Assembly: GCF_024704835.1 (NCBI RefSeq)
Contig: NZ_JAMXBE010000023.1
Coordinates: 1-44,488, forward strand
From: Parapedobacter tibetensis
GTDB lineage: Bacteria > Bacteroidota > Bacteroidia > Sphingobacteriales > Sphingobacteriaceae
Length of the DNA: 44,488 bases
Reading direction: 5' to 3'
Positions 26,327-34,837 of this stretch are shown here, in pieces. Positions within the stretch are counted from its first letter, which is position 1. Each line of letters starts with the position of its first letter. The notes under the pieces are model-generated. The model was not told the DNA's origin. It searched no databases and was given only the letters and a program-made list of their open reading frames with translations. The position numbers were made by a program, and so were the translations under genes.

Positions 26327-26533
26327 CCTTACAAATCCAAATTTTATTTTTATTCGCTGTATTTTGTTTTAAATATCCATCTTAGCAGCATTTTATTGGA
26401 GTGTTTGCCAATGTTCGCTGTTATTTTGGATTGAGGTATAATGCGGATGGCACAGCAAGGTGTTTTGTTGTGACGGATCTGTGCCCACATCCTTAAGAAG
26501 AACATGATCCAATGTGTTTTTTATTGATTACGA

Positions 26534-27394
26534 ATGAATCAGGAAGAAAAAGAGAGGCTAAGAGCTTTTATTGCAGCATCGCTCCAGGAAGATATAGGTG
26601 AAGGAGATCACACTTCGCTATCCACCATCCCTATTGGAAAGTTGGGAGAAGCTCAATTGATTATCAAAGAGCAAGGGATATTGGCTGGTATGGAGGAGGC
26701 CACTGCCGTGTTTAATCAAGTGGATGAAACGCTGGAGATACAAACGTTCATCGGTGAGGGACAGCAAGTAGGCATCGGAGATATTGCGTTGCTGGTTAAG
26801 GGAAGCATTCATAGCATCTTGCTTGCCGAGAGGCTTGTGCTCAATATCCTGCAACGTATGAGTGGCATCGCAACCGTGACGCATCGGATTGTGGATGCGC
26901 TAGCAGGGACGGGTACCCGTGTATTGGATACCCGGAAAACCACACCATTACTCAGGTTTTTGGAAAAGAAAGCCGTATCAATTGGCGGTGGAGTCAATCA
27001 TCGATTTGGCCTGTATGATATGATTTTGATTAAAGATAATCATGTTGACTATGCGGGGGGAATAAAAGAGGCTGTGAAAAAGGCGAATCGCTACCGCGAA
27101 ACATTGAATAAGCCCATGGCGATTGAAGTGGAAGTACGGAATCTCGATGAACTGAGACAAGTACTGGATGTGGGCGGGGTAGAGCGGATCATGCTAGATA
27201 ATTTCAACCCGAGCTTAGTGCGTGACGCAGTGAAGCTCATCAACGGCCAATGCGTTACAGAAGCGTCCGGAGGCATTACTGAAGGAAATGCGCGTGAATA
27301 TGCAGAGGCTGGTGTTGACTACATATCCATGGGTACGCTCACTCATTCAGTGAAGAGTCTGGATATGAGTTTGAAAGCAAAGTTGCTTGATTAA
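26534..27394 (+). CDS. nadC: nicotinate-nucleotide pyrophosphorylase (carboxylating)
   Basis: 286 residues. Quinolinate phosphoribosyltransferase makes nicotinate mononucleotide from quinolinate and PRPP in NAD synthesis. Family blocks are intact: the N-terminal E-D-I-G-E-G-D-H-T, the substrate-binding R-M-S-G-I-A-T, D-T-R-K-T-T-P, G-G-G-V-N-H-R, and the late E-A-S-G-G-I and S-M-G-T-L-T-H. No nadA or nadB lies in the window. Followed by plsY. Confidence 0.97.
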   Translation: MNQEEKERLRAFIAASLQEDIGEGDHTSLSTIPIGKLGEAQLIIKEQGILAGMEEATAVFNQVDETLEIQTFIGEGQQVGIGDIALLVKGSIHSILLAERLVLNILQRMSGIATVTHRIVDALAGTGTRVLDTRKTTPLLRFLEKKAVSIGGGVNHRFGLYDMILIKDNHVDYAGGIKEAVKKANRYRETLNKPMAIEVEVRNLDELRQVLDVGGVERIMLDNFNPSLVRDAVKLINGQCVTEASGGITEGNAREYAEAGVDYISMGTLTHSVKSLDMSLKAKLLD

Positions 27395-27441
27395 AATGAG
27401 GTGGTGCTGTTTTTTGCTTCTTTTTCGTTAATTTGCGATTC

Positions 27442-28092
27442 ATGATATCGATTTATTTGATTGGAGCAGTTGTGCTGGCCTATTTGTTTGGTTCCATCCC
27501 TACGGCAGTTTGGTTGGGCCAATCTTTTTATGGGGTGGATGTACGCGAATACGGGAGCGGGAATGCAGGAGCTACCAATACATTCAGGGTATTGGGCACT
27601 AAGGCTGGTTTAGCAGTGATGCTCATCGATATTTTCAAAGGATGGACGGCGACGAATTTAGCTTATTTCATGGGGTCTTCGGTCACCGGCCCGCAAGCAG
27701 CCGCCCAGTTTATCAATTTCCAACTGGCTTTGGGGGTGATCGCTGTAGTGGGCCATCTATTCCCGGTTTTTGCAGGATTCAGGGGAGGAAAGGGAGTAGC
27801 TACGCTTTTTGGGATGATATTAGCCGTCCACTTCCAAGTGGCATTAGTATGTGTGTCTGTTTTTGTTGTTGTATTGTTATTAACCCGTTATGTATCACTG
27901 AGTTCCATTAGTGCAGGCTTTGCCTTTCCATTTAGCATCGTTTTTTTATTCCACACCTCTGTAAAATCAGTGCTATTATATGGAATGTGTATATGTGTAT
28001 TGATTTTGATTACGCATCAAAAAAACATCGAACGTTTACTGAAAGGCAAGGAATCCAAGGTATACTTGCTTAGGAAAAAGGCCGAGAAATGA
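27442..28092 (+). CDS. plsY: glycerol-3-phosphate acyltransferase PlsY
   Basis: 216 residues from the ATG at 27442. PlsY transfers an acyl group from acyl phosphate to glycerol 3-phosphate, the first step of phospholipid synthesis, at the inner membrane. Five or so membrane segments are predicted. The active-site loops are visible: G-S-G-N-A-G-A-T-N after the first loop and G-G-K-G-V-A-T in the second. An in-frame TTG nine bases upstream lies in the promoter-like TTAATTTG and is less likely. Confidence 0.96.
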   Translation: MISIYLIGAVVLAYLFGSIPTAVWLGQSFYGVDVREYGSGNAGATNTFRVLGTKAGLAVMLIDIFKGWTATNLAYFMGSSVTGPQAAAQFINFQLALGVIAVVGHLFPVFAGFRGGKGVATLFGMILAVHFQVALVCVSVFVVVLLLTRYVSLSSISAGFAFPFSIVFLFHTSVKSVLLYGMCICVLILITHQKNIERLLKGKESKVYLLRKKAEK

Positions 28093-28163
28093 TGGGTTAA
28101 AACCGGCATATATATTGCTCTATATATCTTATGAATTATTTTATCAGTATAAATGTTTGTGGG

Positions 28164-28192
28164 TTTCATTCATTTCACTTGGATGAATGAAA
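28164..28192. promoter_or_regulatory. 10-bp inverted repeat before the M48 gene
   Basis: TTTCATTCAT and ATGAATGAAA are perfect reverse complements with a nine-base spacer, 33 bases before the ATG of the peptidase. It has no T tract, so it is not a terminator. It could be an operator or a hairpin in the 5' leader. Confidence 0.5.
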
Positions 28193-28224
28193 TCAGTTGT
28201 CAACCAATATTAAATTTCAATATC

Positions 28225-29037
28225 ATGAAACTACTAATAAAAGGTACATGTTTGTTGCTCGCGGCAACGATCGTAATTTCCTGTGCAACGGTACCATTGA
28301 CCGGACGCAGGCAGCTTAGCTTGGTCGATGAAGGAGAAATCCAGCAACAGGCGGCATTGGCATACAAGGACTTCTTGGGCGATTCCAAAACCAAAGTCGT
28401 GAAAGGTACATCACAGGCGCAGACTGTACAGCGGGTAGGCAAAAATATCGCAGGAGCAGTGACTCGGTTCTTGCAGGAAAATGGATATGGCGACCAATAT
28501 GATTTCAGTTGGGAGTTTACGTTGGTTGATGATGACCAGATTAATGCTTGGTGCATGCCGGGCGGTAAGGTGGCCGTATACTCCGGTATACTACCCGTAA
28601 CAAAAAATGATGCTGGTTTAGCCACTGTAATGGGACATGAGGTTGCTCATGCCATTGCCAAGCATTCGGCAGAACGTATGTCGCAATCTATTATCGCCCA
28701 GGCAGGAGGAGCGGCGGTGGATGTGGCCACATCGGAGAAATCCAATACTACACGTGCCGTCCTTAATACTGCATATGGATTAGGTGGACAGCTTGCGTTG
28801 CTAAGTTATTCGCGTAACCAAGAAAGCGAGGCAGATCGGTTGGGACTGGTATTTATGGCCATGGCCGGATACAACCCCAATGAGGCGGTTGGGTTTTGGG
28901 AGCGTATGGCACAAGCCAAACAAACACAAGGTGGGGGGGCTCCACCTGAATTCTTGAGCACGCACCCGAGCGATGCACGCCGTATCAATAATATCCAGAA
29001 ATTGATACCAGAAGCAATGGGCTATTACAAGAAGTAA
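28225..29037 (+). CDS. M48-family metallopeptidase lipoprotein
   Basis: 270 residues from the ATG at 28225 (an ATG at 28153 is in frame but would put the signal peptide too deep). Lipoprotein signal ending I-S-C (Cys20), so the enzyme is membrane-anchored in the envelope. Zinc motif H-E-V-A-H at 138-142; third ligand Glu in N-Q-E-S-E-A-D near 200. Similar to LoiP/YcaL proteases, which degrade misassembled outer-membrane proteins. The late T-H-P-S-D-A-R-R-I motif is typical. Confidence 0.94.
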   Translation: MKLLIKGTCLLLAATIVISCATVPLTGRRQLSLVDEGEIQQQAALAYKDFLGDSKTKVVKGTSQAQTVQRVGKNIAGAVTRFLQENGYGDQYDFSWEFTLVDDDQINAWCMPGGKVAVYSGILPVTKNDAGLATVMGHEVAHAIAKHSAERMSQSIIAQAGGAAVDVATSEKSNTTRAVLNTAYGLGGQLALLSYSRNQESEADRLGLVFMAMAGYNPNEAVGFWERMAQAKQTQGGGAPPEFLSTHPSDARRINNIQKLIPEAMGYYKK

Positions 29038-29062
29038 CGTTTTCATGCTTGGAAACTTTTTT

Positions 29063-29094
29063 GAAAGGCTTGGTCCGTATGGGTCAAGCCTTTC
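29063..29094 (+). terminator. probable terminator of the M48 gene
   Basis: A ten-bp stem (GAAAGGCTTG with CAAGCCTTTC) and a 12-base loop 26 bases after the stop. The T tract after it is short. Confidence 0.5.
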
Positions 29095-29198
29095 TTGCTG
29101 GTATATGGTATGCCATGCTATAAAGTTGGTATAATGTCAGTTTTTGAATCCATACTGTCGGAAATGGCTGATGTGTGGTTATTGAATGGGGTTTTTTG

Positions 29199-29206
29199 TA
29201 TGTTTG
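29199..29206 (+). promoter_or_regulatory. -7 box of the pdxH-nuoCD operon
   Basis: TATGTTTG, exact -7 consensus, about 23 bases before the pdxH ATG. The -33 element is weak. The open frame runs upstream through it, but start at 29229 is preferred. Confidence 0.5.
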
Positions 29207-29228
29207 TGCAATCAAGAACAAACAAAAA

Positions 29229-29882
29229 ATGACCTTGAAACAACAGCATATAGTGGCGATCAGAGCGGAATACGGGATGGGGCAATTAAGTGAAGATGAG
29301 GTTGCGGATGATGCCTTGATCCAATTTCAAAAATGGTTCGATGAGGCACTCCAAAACGAAGTGATGGAACCAAACGCCATGGTCTTATCTACCGTATCGA
29401 TATCCGGTAGCCCATCCTCTAGGATTGTACTGTTGAAACAACTGGATGAGTCGGGTTTCGGTTTCTTCACGAATTATGAAAGCCGTAAAGGGACGGAATT
29501 GGACGAAAACCCACATGCCGCTTTATTGTTCTTCTGGCCAGAATTGCAGCGTCAGGTGCGCATAGAGGGGCGTGTAGAAAAGTTGTCAGCCGAACTGTCT
29601 GATGCCTATTTCCAGTCGAGGCCGAAAGGCAGTAAACTGGGAGCCATCGCCTCACCCCAAAGCAGGGAAATTCCGGATAGGGAGACGCTCGATACGCAAT
29701 TGGTTGAATTGGAGAAAACATATGGGGACACGGAGCTGGTGCCCAGACCCGCGCATTGGGGAGGATACAGGCTTGTGCCAGACTTGCTGGAGTTTTGGCA
29801 AGGAAGAGGCAGCAGGCTTCATGACAGGTTGGCCTACAAAAGGCAGGACAATGGTTGGCAAATCGTGAGGTTGGCACCCTAA
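29229..29882 (+). CDS. pdxH: pyridoxamine/pyridoxine 5'-phosphate oxidase
   Basis: 217 residues from the ATG at 29229; this start gives the normal family length and lies below a -7 box. PdxH is an FMN enzyme that makes pyridoxal 5'-phosphate. Landmarks: S-S-R-I-V-L-L-K, F-F-T-N-Y-E-S-R-K-G, Q-V-R-I-E-G, and the C-terminal R-P-A-H-W-G-G-Y, F-W-Q-G-R, R-L-H-D-R and L-A-P ending. nuoC starts six bases after its stop, an unusual operon partnership. Confidence 0.96.
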   Translation: MTLKQQHIVAIRAEYGMGQLSEDEVADDALIQFQKWFDEALQNEVMEPNAMVLSTVSISGSPSSRIVLLKQLDESGFGFFTNYESRKGTELDENPHAALLFFWPELQRQVRIEGRVEKLSAELSDAYFQSRPKGSKLGAIASPQSREIPDRETLDTQLVELEKTYGDTELVPRPAHWGGYRLVPDLLEFWQGRGSRLHDRLAYKRQDNGWQIVRLAP

Positions 29883-29887
29883 CCTAG

Positions 29888-30388
29888 ATGGAAATGGTAG
29901 AACGCGTTAAAACATTATTGATAGGCCAGTTTGGCGAGCAGGTTATTGTGGCTGAGGAACGATCGGGACTACAGCCATCGTTGGTGATTGACAAGGAACT
30001 ATTGCAAGACGTATGCTTGTTCCTGCGTGATGGTGAGGAAACATATTTCGATTTTCTGTCATGCATCAGTGCCGTTGACGATGGGGTAGAAGCGGGCACA
30101 TTCACCGTAGTTTATCATTTGGCTTCCATTCCATACAAACATCAATTGACACTCAAAGTGGTTGTGCAGAACGATAGGCAGCTGAACAACCTTCCCGTGG
30201 TGCCAAGCGTCACTGGTGTATGGCGTACTGCGGATTGGCATGAACGGGAAGCCTATGATTTGATGGGGGTATTTTTTGATGGTCATCCTGATTTGAGACG
30301 GATATTGCTGCCAGATGATTGGGAAGGATACCCGTTGAGGAAGGATTATAAGGAAGCTGAAACATACCATGGGATTACGATTAAGTGA
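29888..30388 (+). CDS. nuoC: NADH-quinone oxidoreductase subunit C
   Basis: 166 residues, the 30-kDa peripheral-arm subunit of respiratory complex I. The family signature is clear: G-V-W-R-T-A-D-W-H-E-R-E-A-Y-D, then G-V-F-F-D-G-H-P-D-L-R-R-I-L-L-P, and W-E-G-Y-P-L-R-K-D. It follows pdxH by six bases and precedes nuoD by 36. nuoA and nuoB, which usually come first, are absent. Confidence 0.95.
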   Translation: MEMVERVKTLLIGQFGEQVIVAEERSGLQPSLVIDKELLQDVCLFLRDGEETYFDFLSCISAVDDGVEAGTFTVVYHLASIPYKHQLTLKVVVQNDRQLNNLPVVPSVTGVWRTADWHEREAYDLMGVFFDGHPDLRRILLPDDWEGYPLRKDYKEAETYHGITIK

Positions 30389-30424
30389 AGTGCGAAATGC
30401 CAAATACAAATTTAGGGACAAGAG

Positions 30425-31630
30425 ATGCCACCGGTAGTAGATAAACCATATCAAGAAGCACTAAGGGCTTATGAAGCGCGCTTGGCATCAATAGGAGCTG
30501 AGGAGATGATCATCAATATGGGCCCCCAGCACCCATCCACGCATGGTGTGTTGCGGTTACAATTGGTCACCGATGGGGAGCTGGTCAAGGAAGTTATCCC
30601 ACATATGGGCTACCTACACCGTTGTTTTGAGAAGCATGCCGAATCCATGAACTACGGCAAAACCATCCCCTTTACAGACCGGATGGATTACCTGGCATCG
30701 ATGAATAACAGCCATGCCTTCGTGATGGGAGTAGAACGCATGCTTGGCGTCGATGAACGGATCCCAAAACGAGTCGAATACATCCGGGTGCTCGTGTGTG
30801 AACTCAATCGTATTGCCTCACACTTGATTGCGATTGGCACATATGGGATTGACATCGGTGCGTTTACACCATTTATGTGGTGTTTTCGTGATCGGGAACA
30901 TATCATGAATATGCTGGAATGGGTTTCCGGATCAAGGATGCTTTATAATTACATCTGGGTAGGTGGATTGTTCTATGATTTGCCTGTGGGCTTTGAGGAA
31001 CGTTGTATGGAGTTTGTCGATTATTTCAAACCCAAATTGGCAGAACTGGATGAATTGCTAACTAGGAATCAAATTTTTGTTTCGCGTACAGCGAATATCG
31101 GCGTGCTGCCTGCTGAGGTTGCTATCAATTATGGCTGTTCGGGACCGATGTTGCGTGCATCAGGCATCAAGTGGGACTTGAGAAGAGTAGATGCATATTC
31201 GGTATACCCCGAAATCGAATTCGATATTCCGATAGGGAAAGGAGAGATGGGAGCCTTAGGTGATTGCTGGGACCGTTTCAAGGTGCGTGTGGATGAAATC
31301 AAGGAATCCATAAAGATCATTGAACAATGCTTGGCAAGGCTTACCAAAGCGTTGAAACGCACGCCCGATTTTGATCCACGGGGATTTATGCCGAAAAAGG
31401 TAAACCTAAAGGCACAAGATTATTATGTGCGGGCGGAAAATCCGAAGGGCGAACTTGGTTTTTATTTCGTCACGCAGGAAAAAACCGACATCCCTAAACG
31501 GGTGAAAGCGCGTGGACCGAGTTTTAATAATCTTTCGGTGCTCCCTGAATTGGCAAGGGGTGTGCTTATCGCAGACTTGATTGCTATATTGGGTTCGATA
31601 GACATTGTCTTGGGAGAGGTTGATCGGTAA
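30425..31630 (+). CDS. nuoD: NADH-quinone oxidoreductase subunit D
   Basis: 401 residues, the 49-kDa subunit that lines the quinone-binding cavity of complex I. N-terminal [10 protein letters not shown], then G-Y-L-H-R-C-F-E-K and E-R-M-L-G; the late P-K-G-E-L-G-F-Y block is present. All of these fit an active subunit, and length is usual. The operon ends here: the next gene is on the other strand, so nuoE to nuoN must lie elsewhere. Confidence 0.96.
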   Translation: MPPVVDKPYQEALRAYEARLASIGAEEMIINMGPQHPSTHGVLRLQLVTDGELVKEVIPHMGYLHRCFEKHAESMNYGKTIPFTDRMDYLASMNNSHAFVMGVERMLGVDERIPKRVEYIRVLVCELNRIASHLIAIGTYGIDIGAFTPFMWCFRDREHIMNMLEWVSGSRMLYNYIWVGGLFYDLPVGFEERCMEFVDYFKPKLAELDELLTRNQIFVSRTANIGVLPAEVAINYGCSGPMLRASGIKWDLRRVDAYSVYPEIEFDIPIGKGEMGALGDCWDRFKVRVDEIKESIKIIEQCLARLTKALKRTPDFDPRGFMPKKVNLKAQDYYVRAENPKGELGFYFVTQEKTDIPKRVKARGPSFNNLSVLPELARGVLIADLIAILGSIDIVLGEVDR

Positions 31631-31715
31631 TGTGCGTTTTAAGACCTCTATTAGGCATTTGGATAGTTGGTTAACAGGGTGTTTTTTAGGCAAGGAAAAA
31701 ATAATTAAAAATATT

Positions 31716-31747
31716 TTTGAAAAAGTGTAGAACAAACACTATATTTG
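31716..31747 (+). promoter_or_regulatory. promoter of candidate short RNA after nuoD
   Basis: TTTG (31716-31719), 20 bases, TATATTTG (31740-31747): full consensus match, although no protein gene follows on this strand. Confidence 0.7.
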
Positions 31748-31753
31748 TAGCAT

Positions 31754-31820
31754 CATAATTTAGGTTTATAATTGGTTAGTAAAGGTTTCCATTCTCCCCG
31801 TTTGGAAACCTTTCTTTTTT
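31754..31820 (+). ncRNA. candidate short RNA (about 67 nt)
   Basis: Runs from the promoter at 31716-31747 to a terminator made of AAAGGTTTCC/GGAAACCTTT (31781-31790 and 31804-31813) and six T. The hairpin may also end the nuoD transcript 150 bases upstream. No ORF fits. The RNA is inferred. Confidence 0.5.
31781..31820 (+). terminator. terminator after nuoD and the candidate short RNA
   Basis: Perfect ten-bp stem, 13-base loop, then C and TTTTTT. Confidence 0.85.
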
Positions 31821-31882
31821 AGCAAGTAATTGAGCCGAATAAGTTTTTTAATTTGCTAGGTTTATATGTTGAACTATCATAA

Positions 31883-31919
31883 AAGAAAAAACCGCCTCAG
31901 CCATATGCTGAAGCGGTTT
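31883..31919 (-). terminator. terminator of the OmpX-like gene
   Basis: Minus-strand AAACCGCTTCAGC and GCTGAGGCGGTTT arms with one mismatch, then T residues. Confidence 0.85.
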
Positions 31920-31942
31920 CCTTTTGTACCCTTTGGAGGGGA

Positions 31943-32539
31943 TTAGAAGTAAAACTGTACGCCAATCCTTGGGGCTAATGAGTTAGCATTCAAACCGAAA
32001 GAGTTGGTAGTTACTTTATTGTCTCCCTCTTCTGGTTTCAAGGTAGTGCTTTGATAGTACAATCCTCTTACAGAAAACTCAATACCGATTTTACTGGTAG
32101 GGAAGTACGCAAAACCTGGAGCCAATTCAGCGCCATAACGCTCAGTGTTTCCTAATTTAGTGTCACCGTCCTTAGCGCTTCCCCAGGCCATAGGTACAGA
32201 AAGCTGTCCAAAGAATTTGAAGTCGCCATCACCTTTATACAAGCGCGCAAACGGAGCCACACTAAATACATTCAATTTGTCACCTTCAAAAACGGTTGCA
32301 TTAGCAGTGTTTTCCTCGTAAGAATACCCAACACCAGTTCCTATCGCTAAATTGTCACTGATAAAGTACCCTACAGTAGGTAAAATGCCCAAAGAGTGGC
32401 CTTCGGTATCTGCATCTTTTACTTTTGAATAGTCATACGAAACATTTCCGCCCAGGATGATTTTTCCTTTTTCGGTTTGTGCATTTGCTGCGAAAGTTAC
32501 TGCGATGGCAGCTGATAAGGTTAAAAATAATTTTTTCAT
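31943..32539 (-). CDS. outer-membrane beta-barrel protein, OmpX-like
   Basis: 198 residues. A signal peptide with cleavage after A-N-A (about 20) and alternating hydrophobic strands lead to the C-terminal aromatic R-I-G-V-Q-F-Y-F. That end is the usual outer-membrane insertion signal. About eight strands are expected. It fits the 'outer membrane beta-barrel' family of small porin-like proteins in Bacteroidota. Substrate unknown. It has its own terminator and a 380-base upstream region. Confidence 0.88.
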   Translation of the reverse strand: MKKLFLTLSAAIAVTFAANAQTEKGKIILGGNVSYDYSKVKDADTEGHSLGILPTVGYFISDNLAIGTGVGYSYEENTANATVFEGDKLNVFSVAPFARLYKGDGDFKFFGQLSVPMAWGSAKDGDTKLGNTERYGAELAPGFAYFPTSKIGIEFSVRGLYYQSTTLKPEEGDNKVTTNSFGLNANSLAPRIGVQFYF

Positions 32540-32780
32540 TTTGTATAAAATTTAGTTAAAACATCCAGCCATTTAGTCCTTATTTGTTTGTTGAACTATT
32601 TGACTGATGTTGTCAGTAAAACAATACTGATGCCAAACTGGATTTTTTGAATAGTTGTTTTTGTCACCGTTTTGTCGATTTTAATTTGCTCGCTTATTAT
32701 CAGTAAATTAGCCATGGATAAATCATTAACCTATTTATGCAAGATATAGCGCTAGTAATTTTTTACTTGTTTTGGCAGTT

Positions 32781-32811
32781 TTTGACAAAATGTAAGTTTC
32801 AGGTACTTTTG
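32781..32811 (+). promoter_or_regulatory. promoter of candidate short RNA convergent with dnaJ
   Basis: TTTG (32781-32784), exactly 19 bases, TACTTTTG (32804-32811). This is a textbook match that points towards the 3' end of dnaJ. Confidence 0.7.
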
Positions 32812-32817
32812 ATATTG

Positions 32818-32889
32818 ACTTTTTGACAATATATGTCAGTCATGGTTATGTCAACACAAAAGCCAAACAGACTTTGCTGCTTGGCTTTT
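32818..32889 (+). ncRNA. candidate short RNA with operator-like 5' hairpin
   Basis: Starts after the promoter at 32781-32811. The 5' part holds TGACA-ATATA-TGTCA (32824-32838), a five-bp hairpin. The 3' end is the AAAAGCCAA/TTGGCTTTT hairpin (32858-32866 with 32881-32889) that also terminates dnaJ from the other side. About 72 nt. Inferred. Confidence 0.5.
32858..32889. terminator. shared terminator, dnaJ and short RNA
   Basis: AAAAGCCAA and TTGGCTTTT arms around a 14-base loop. A and T residues at the base let it act on both strands. Confidence 0.75.
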
Positions 32890-32919
32890 AATTCATCGTG
32901 CAAAACGGGATGCCGCTTT

Positions 32920-34068
32920 TTATTCGAAATATTCTTTTATTCGTTCGAAAAAGGTCTTCTCATTTCTGCCCGGTTGGGGCTTGAAGTTGGGCGAACTGCG
33001 TAGGCGTTCGAGCATTTCTTTTTCTTCCGAAGATAACGCTTTGGGCGTCCACACATTTACATAAACCAGTTGGTCGCCTTTATGATAAGAGTTTACTTCG
33101 GGTATGCCTTTTCCTTTGAGCCGTAGTATTTTTCCCCCTTGTGTGCCGGGTTCGATTTTGATTTTCGCTTTGCCATCCAAGGTCGGGATTTCCACACTGG
33201 TGCCCAACGCAGCATCTACGAAATTGACATACAGGTCGAAGATGACATTGGTGCCATCTCTTTTGAGGGTTTCATGTGGTATCTCTTCAATGAGGATGAT
33301 CAAGTCACCCGGAACCCCGCCTCTGGGAGCGGCATTTCCCTTGCCACTCATGGAGAGTTGCATGCCTTCGCTTACACCGGCCGGTATATTAATACTGATG
33401 GTTTCCTCGCCACGCACCAGCCCATCTCCATGGCATTCTGAACATTTGGCAGATATTTCCACACCTTCACCATTGCAAGTGGGGCAAGTACTGGTGGTTT
33501 GCATTTGCCCAAGGATGGTGTTGGTGACTCTCCTTACGGCGCCGGTACCCCCACAGGTACGGCAGGTGTGGAATGACGATTTGTCCTTGGCACCGGTTCC
33601 GTCACATGTAGAGCAGATGACCTGCTTGTTTACCCTGATCTTTTTTTCAGCTCCCTTGGCAATTTCCTGGAGAGTAAGCTTCACCTTGATACGTAGGTTG
33701 GTGCCTTTGGCCACGCGACGTCCGCCACGCTGGCCACCACCACCGAAGAAACTGTCAAACGGACTGCCACCGCCACCGAAAATATCACCGAACTGACTGA
33801 ATATGTCTTCCATATTCATGCCCCCGCCACTGAAACCACCGGCGGCATTGCCACCATGTCCGAATTGGTCGTAACGTTGCCTTTTTTCGGGATTGCTCAG
33901 GACCTCATAGGCCTCTGCGGCCTCCTTGAATTTCTCCTCAGCTTCCTTATTATTCGGGTTTTTGTCAGGGTGGTATTTGATGGCCAGTTTTCGGTAGGCT
34001 GACTTTATTTCCGCTTGGTCCGCATTACGCGAAACACCCAACACATCATAGTAATCTTGTTTTGCCAT
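32920..34068 (-). CDS. dnaJ: molecular chaperone DnaJ
   Basis: 382 residues. J domain 1-70 with the H-P-D motif at 33-35 that stimulates DnaK ATPase. A Gly/Phe-rich linker (about 75-125) follows, then four C-x-x-C-x-G-x-G zinc repeats (C-S-T-C-D-G, C-R-T-C-G-G, C-P-T-C-N-G, C-S-E-C-H-G) and the C-terminal substrate-binding domain. Complete. It forms an operon with grpE, 14 bases upstream. dnaK is not in the window. Confidence 0.97.
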   Translation of the reverse strand: MAKQDYYDVLGVSRNADQAEIKSAYRKLAIKYHPDKNPNNKEAEEKFKEAAEAYEVLSNPEKRQRYDQFGHGGNAAGGFSGGGMNMEDIFSQFGDIFGGGGSPFDSFFGGGGQRGGRRVAKGTNLRIKVKLTLQEIAKGAEKKIRVNKQVICSTCDGTGAKDKSSFHTCRTCGGTGAVRRVTNTILGQMQTTSTCPTCNGEGVEISAKCSECHGDGLVRGEETISINIPAGVSEGMQLSMSGKGNAAPRGGVPGDLIILIEEIPHETLKRDGTNVIFDLYVNFVDAALGTSVEIPTLDGKAKIKIEPGTQGGKILRLKGKGIPEVNSYHKGDQLVYVNVWTPKALSSEEKEMLERLRSSPNFKPQPGRNEKTFFERIKEYFE

Positions 34069-34082
34069 GCTTACTTAAGTAT

Positions 34083-34667
34083 TTAATTGCCTACCACCAC
34101 TTTGGCATGCCGTATGACTTTGTCGTGTAAATAATACCCCTTTTCGATTTCATCGATCACTTTACCCTTCAGTTCATCATTGGGGGCAGGTATCGTGGTG
34201 ATTGCTTCTTGCAGTTCGGCATCGAATGGTTTGCCTATGGATTCCATTTCCTTCAATCCCTGTTGTAGCAAGACGTTTTTTAGTTTTTGGCTGACCAATA
34301 TAATCCCTTCTTTCACCGCAGCGGTTTCCATAGAGGTTTCCATTACTTTCAATGCACGGTCAAAATCGTCTACCAATGGAAGCAGGCTAACAATGATATC
34401 TTTGCCTGCTGATTGCATGAGTTCGATGCGTTCTTTGGCAATCCGGCGTTTGTAATTATCAAATTCGGCATATAGGCGCAAGTATTTGTCATTTGCCGCG
34501 GCCAATTCGGTTGCCAGTCGCTCTTCGGCCGTTATCTCTTCGTTTGCGGTATCCGTTTCGTTTTCGGTTTGAGCAGTTTCGGTCGGCTGCGCTTCTTGGG
34601 CAGCAAATTCATTTTCACCCATTATATCGTTGTTGTCCTTATTTCTTTTTTTTCTGTTATTTGCCAT
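34083..34667 (-). CDS. grpE: nucleotide exchange factor GrpE
   Basis: 194 residues from the ATG at 34667; a TTG at 34691 is also in frame. GrpE releases ADP from DnaK. An acidic, Glu/Thr-rich N-terminus is followed by a long coiled coil (about 55-110; D-K-Y-L-R-L-Y-A-E-F-D-N-Y-K-R-R) and the beta domain with G-Y-Y-L-H-D-K-V-I-R-H-A-K-V. Upstream of dnaJ with 14 bases between. No CIRCE (HrcA) element is seen in the 146-base gap before it. Confidence 0.96.
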   Translation of the reverse strand: MANNRKKRNKDNNDIMGENEFAAQEAQPTETAQTENETDTANEEITAEERLATELAAANDKYLRLYAEFDNYKRRIAKERIELMQSAGKDIIVSLLPLVDDFDRALKVMETSMETAAVKEGIILVSQKLKNVLLQQGLKEMESIGKPFDAELQEAITTIPAPNDELKGKVIDEIEKGYYLHDKVIRHAKVVVGN

Positions 34668-34837
34668 AGTTGTTTTCACTGTTTTTTCCAAACAATTTCC
34701 CCCATAGGCAGGTGTCCCAGCCGCTATGACGTCTCAATTTCGTTGCCAATGGCGAAATACCGTCACCCTGTCAGTTTTTTGCAGTAAAACACTTACAAAA
34801 TGGCGTGTTGATTGGCTGTTGGCAGAGACCCGACAGG

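Larger units (their letters stand above)
31631..31942. other. intergenic region after nuoD
   Basis: No protein gene. It contains a plus-strand promoter-to-terminator unit (31716-31820) and the minus-strand terminator of the OmpX-like gene (31889-31919). Confidence 0.7.
32540..32919. other. intergenic region between dnaJ and the OmpX-like gene
   Basis: 380 bases with no protein gene. It holds a plus-strand promoter and short-RNA unit (32781-32889), the dnaJ terminator, and repeated TGTCA/TGACA words that include a perfect TGACA-ATATA-TGTCA palindrome (32824-32838). Confidence 0.6.

Noticed and set aside
34668-34837. CIRCE (HrcA) element before grpE
   Set aside because: No TTAGCACTC-N9-GAGTGCTAA match is present.
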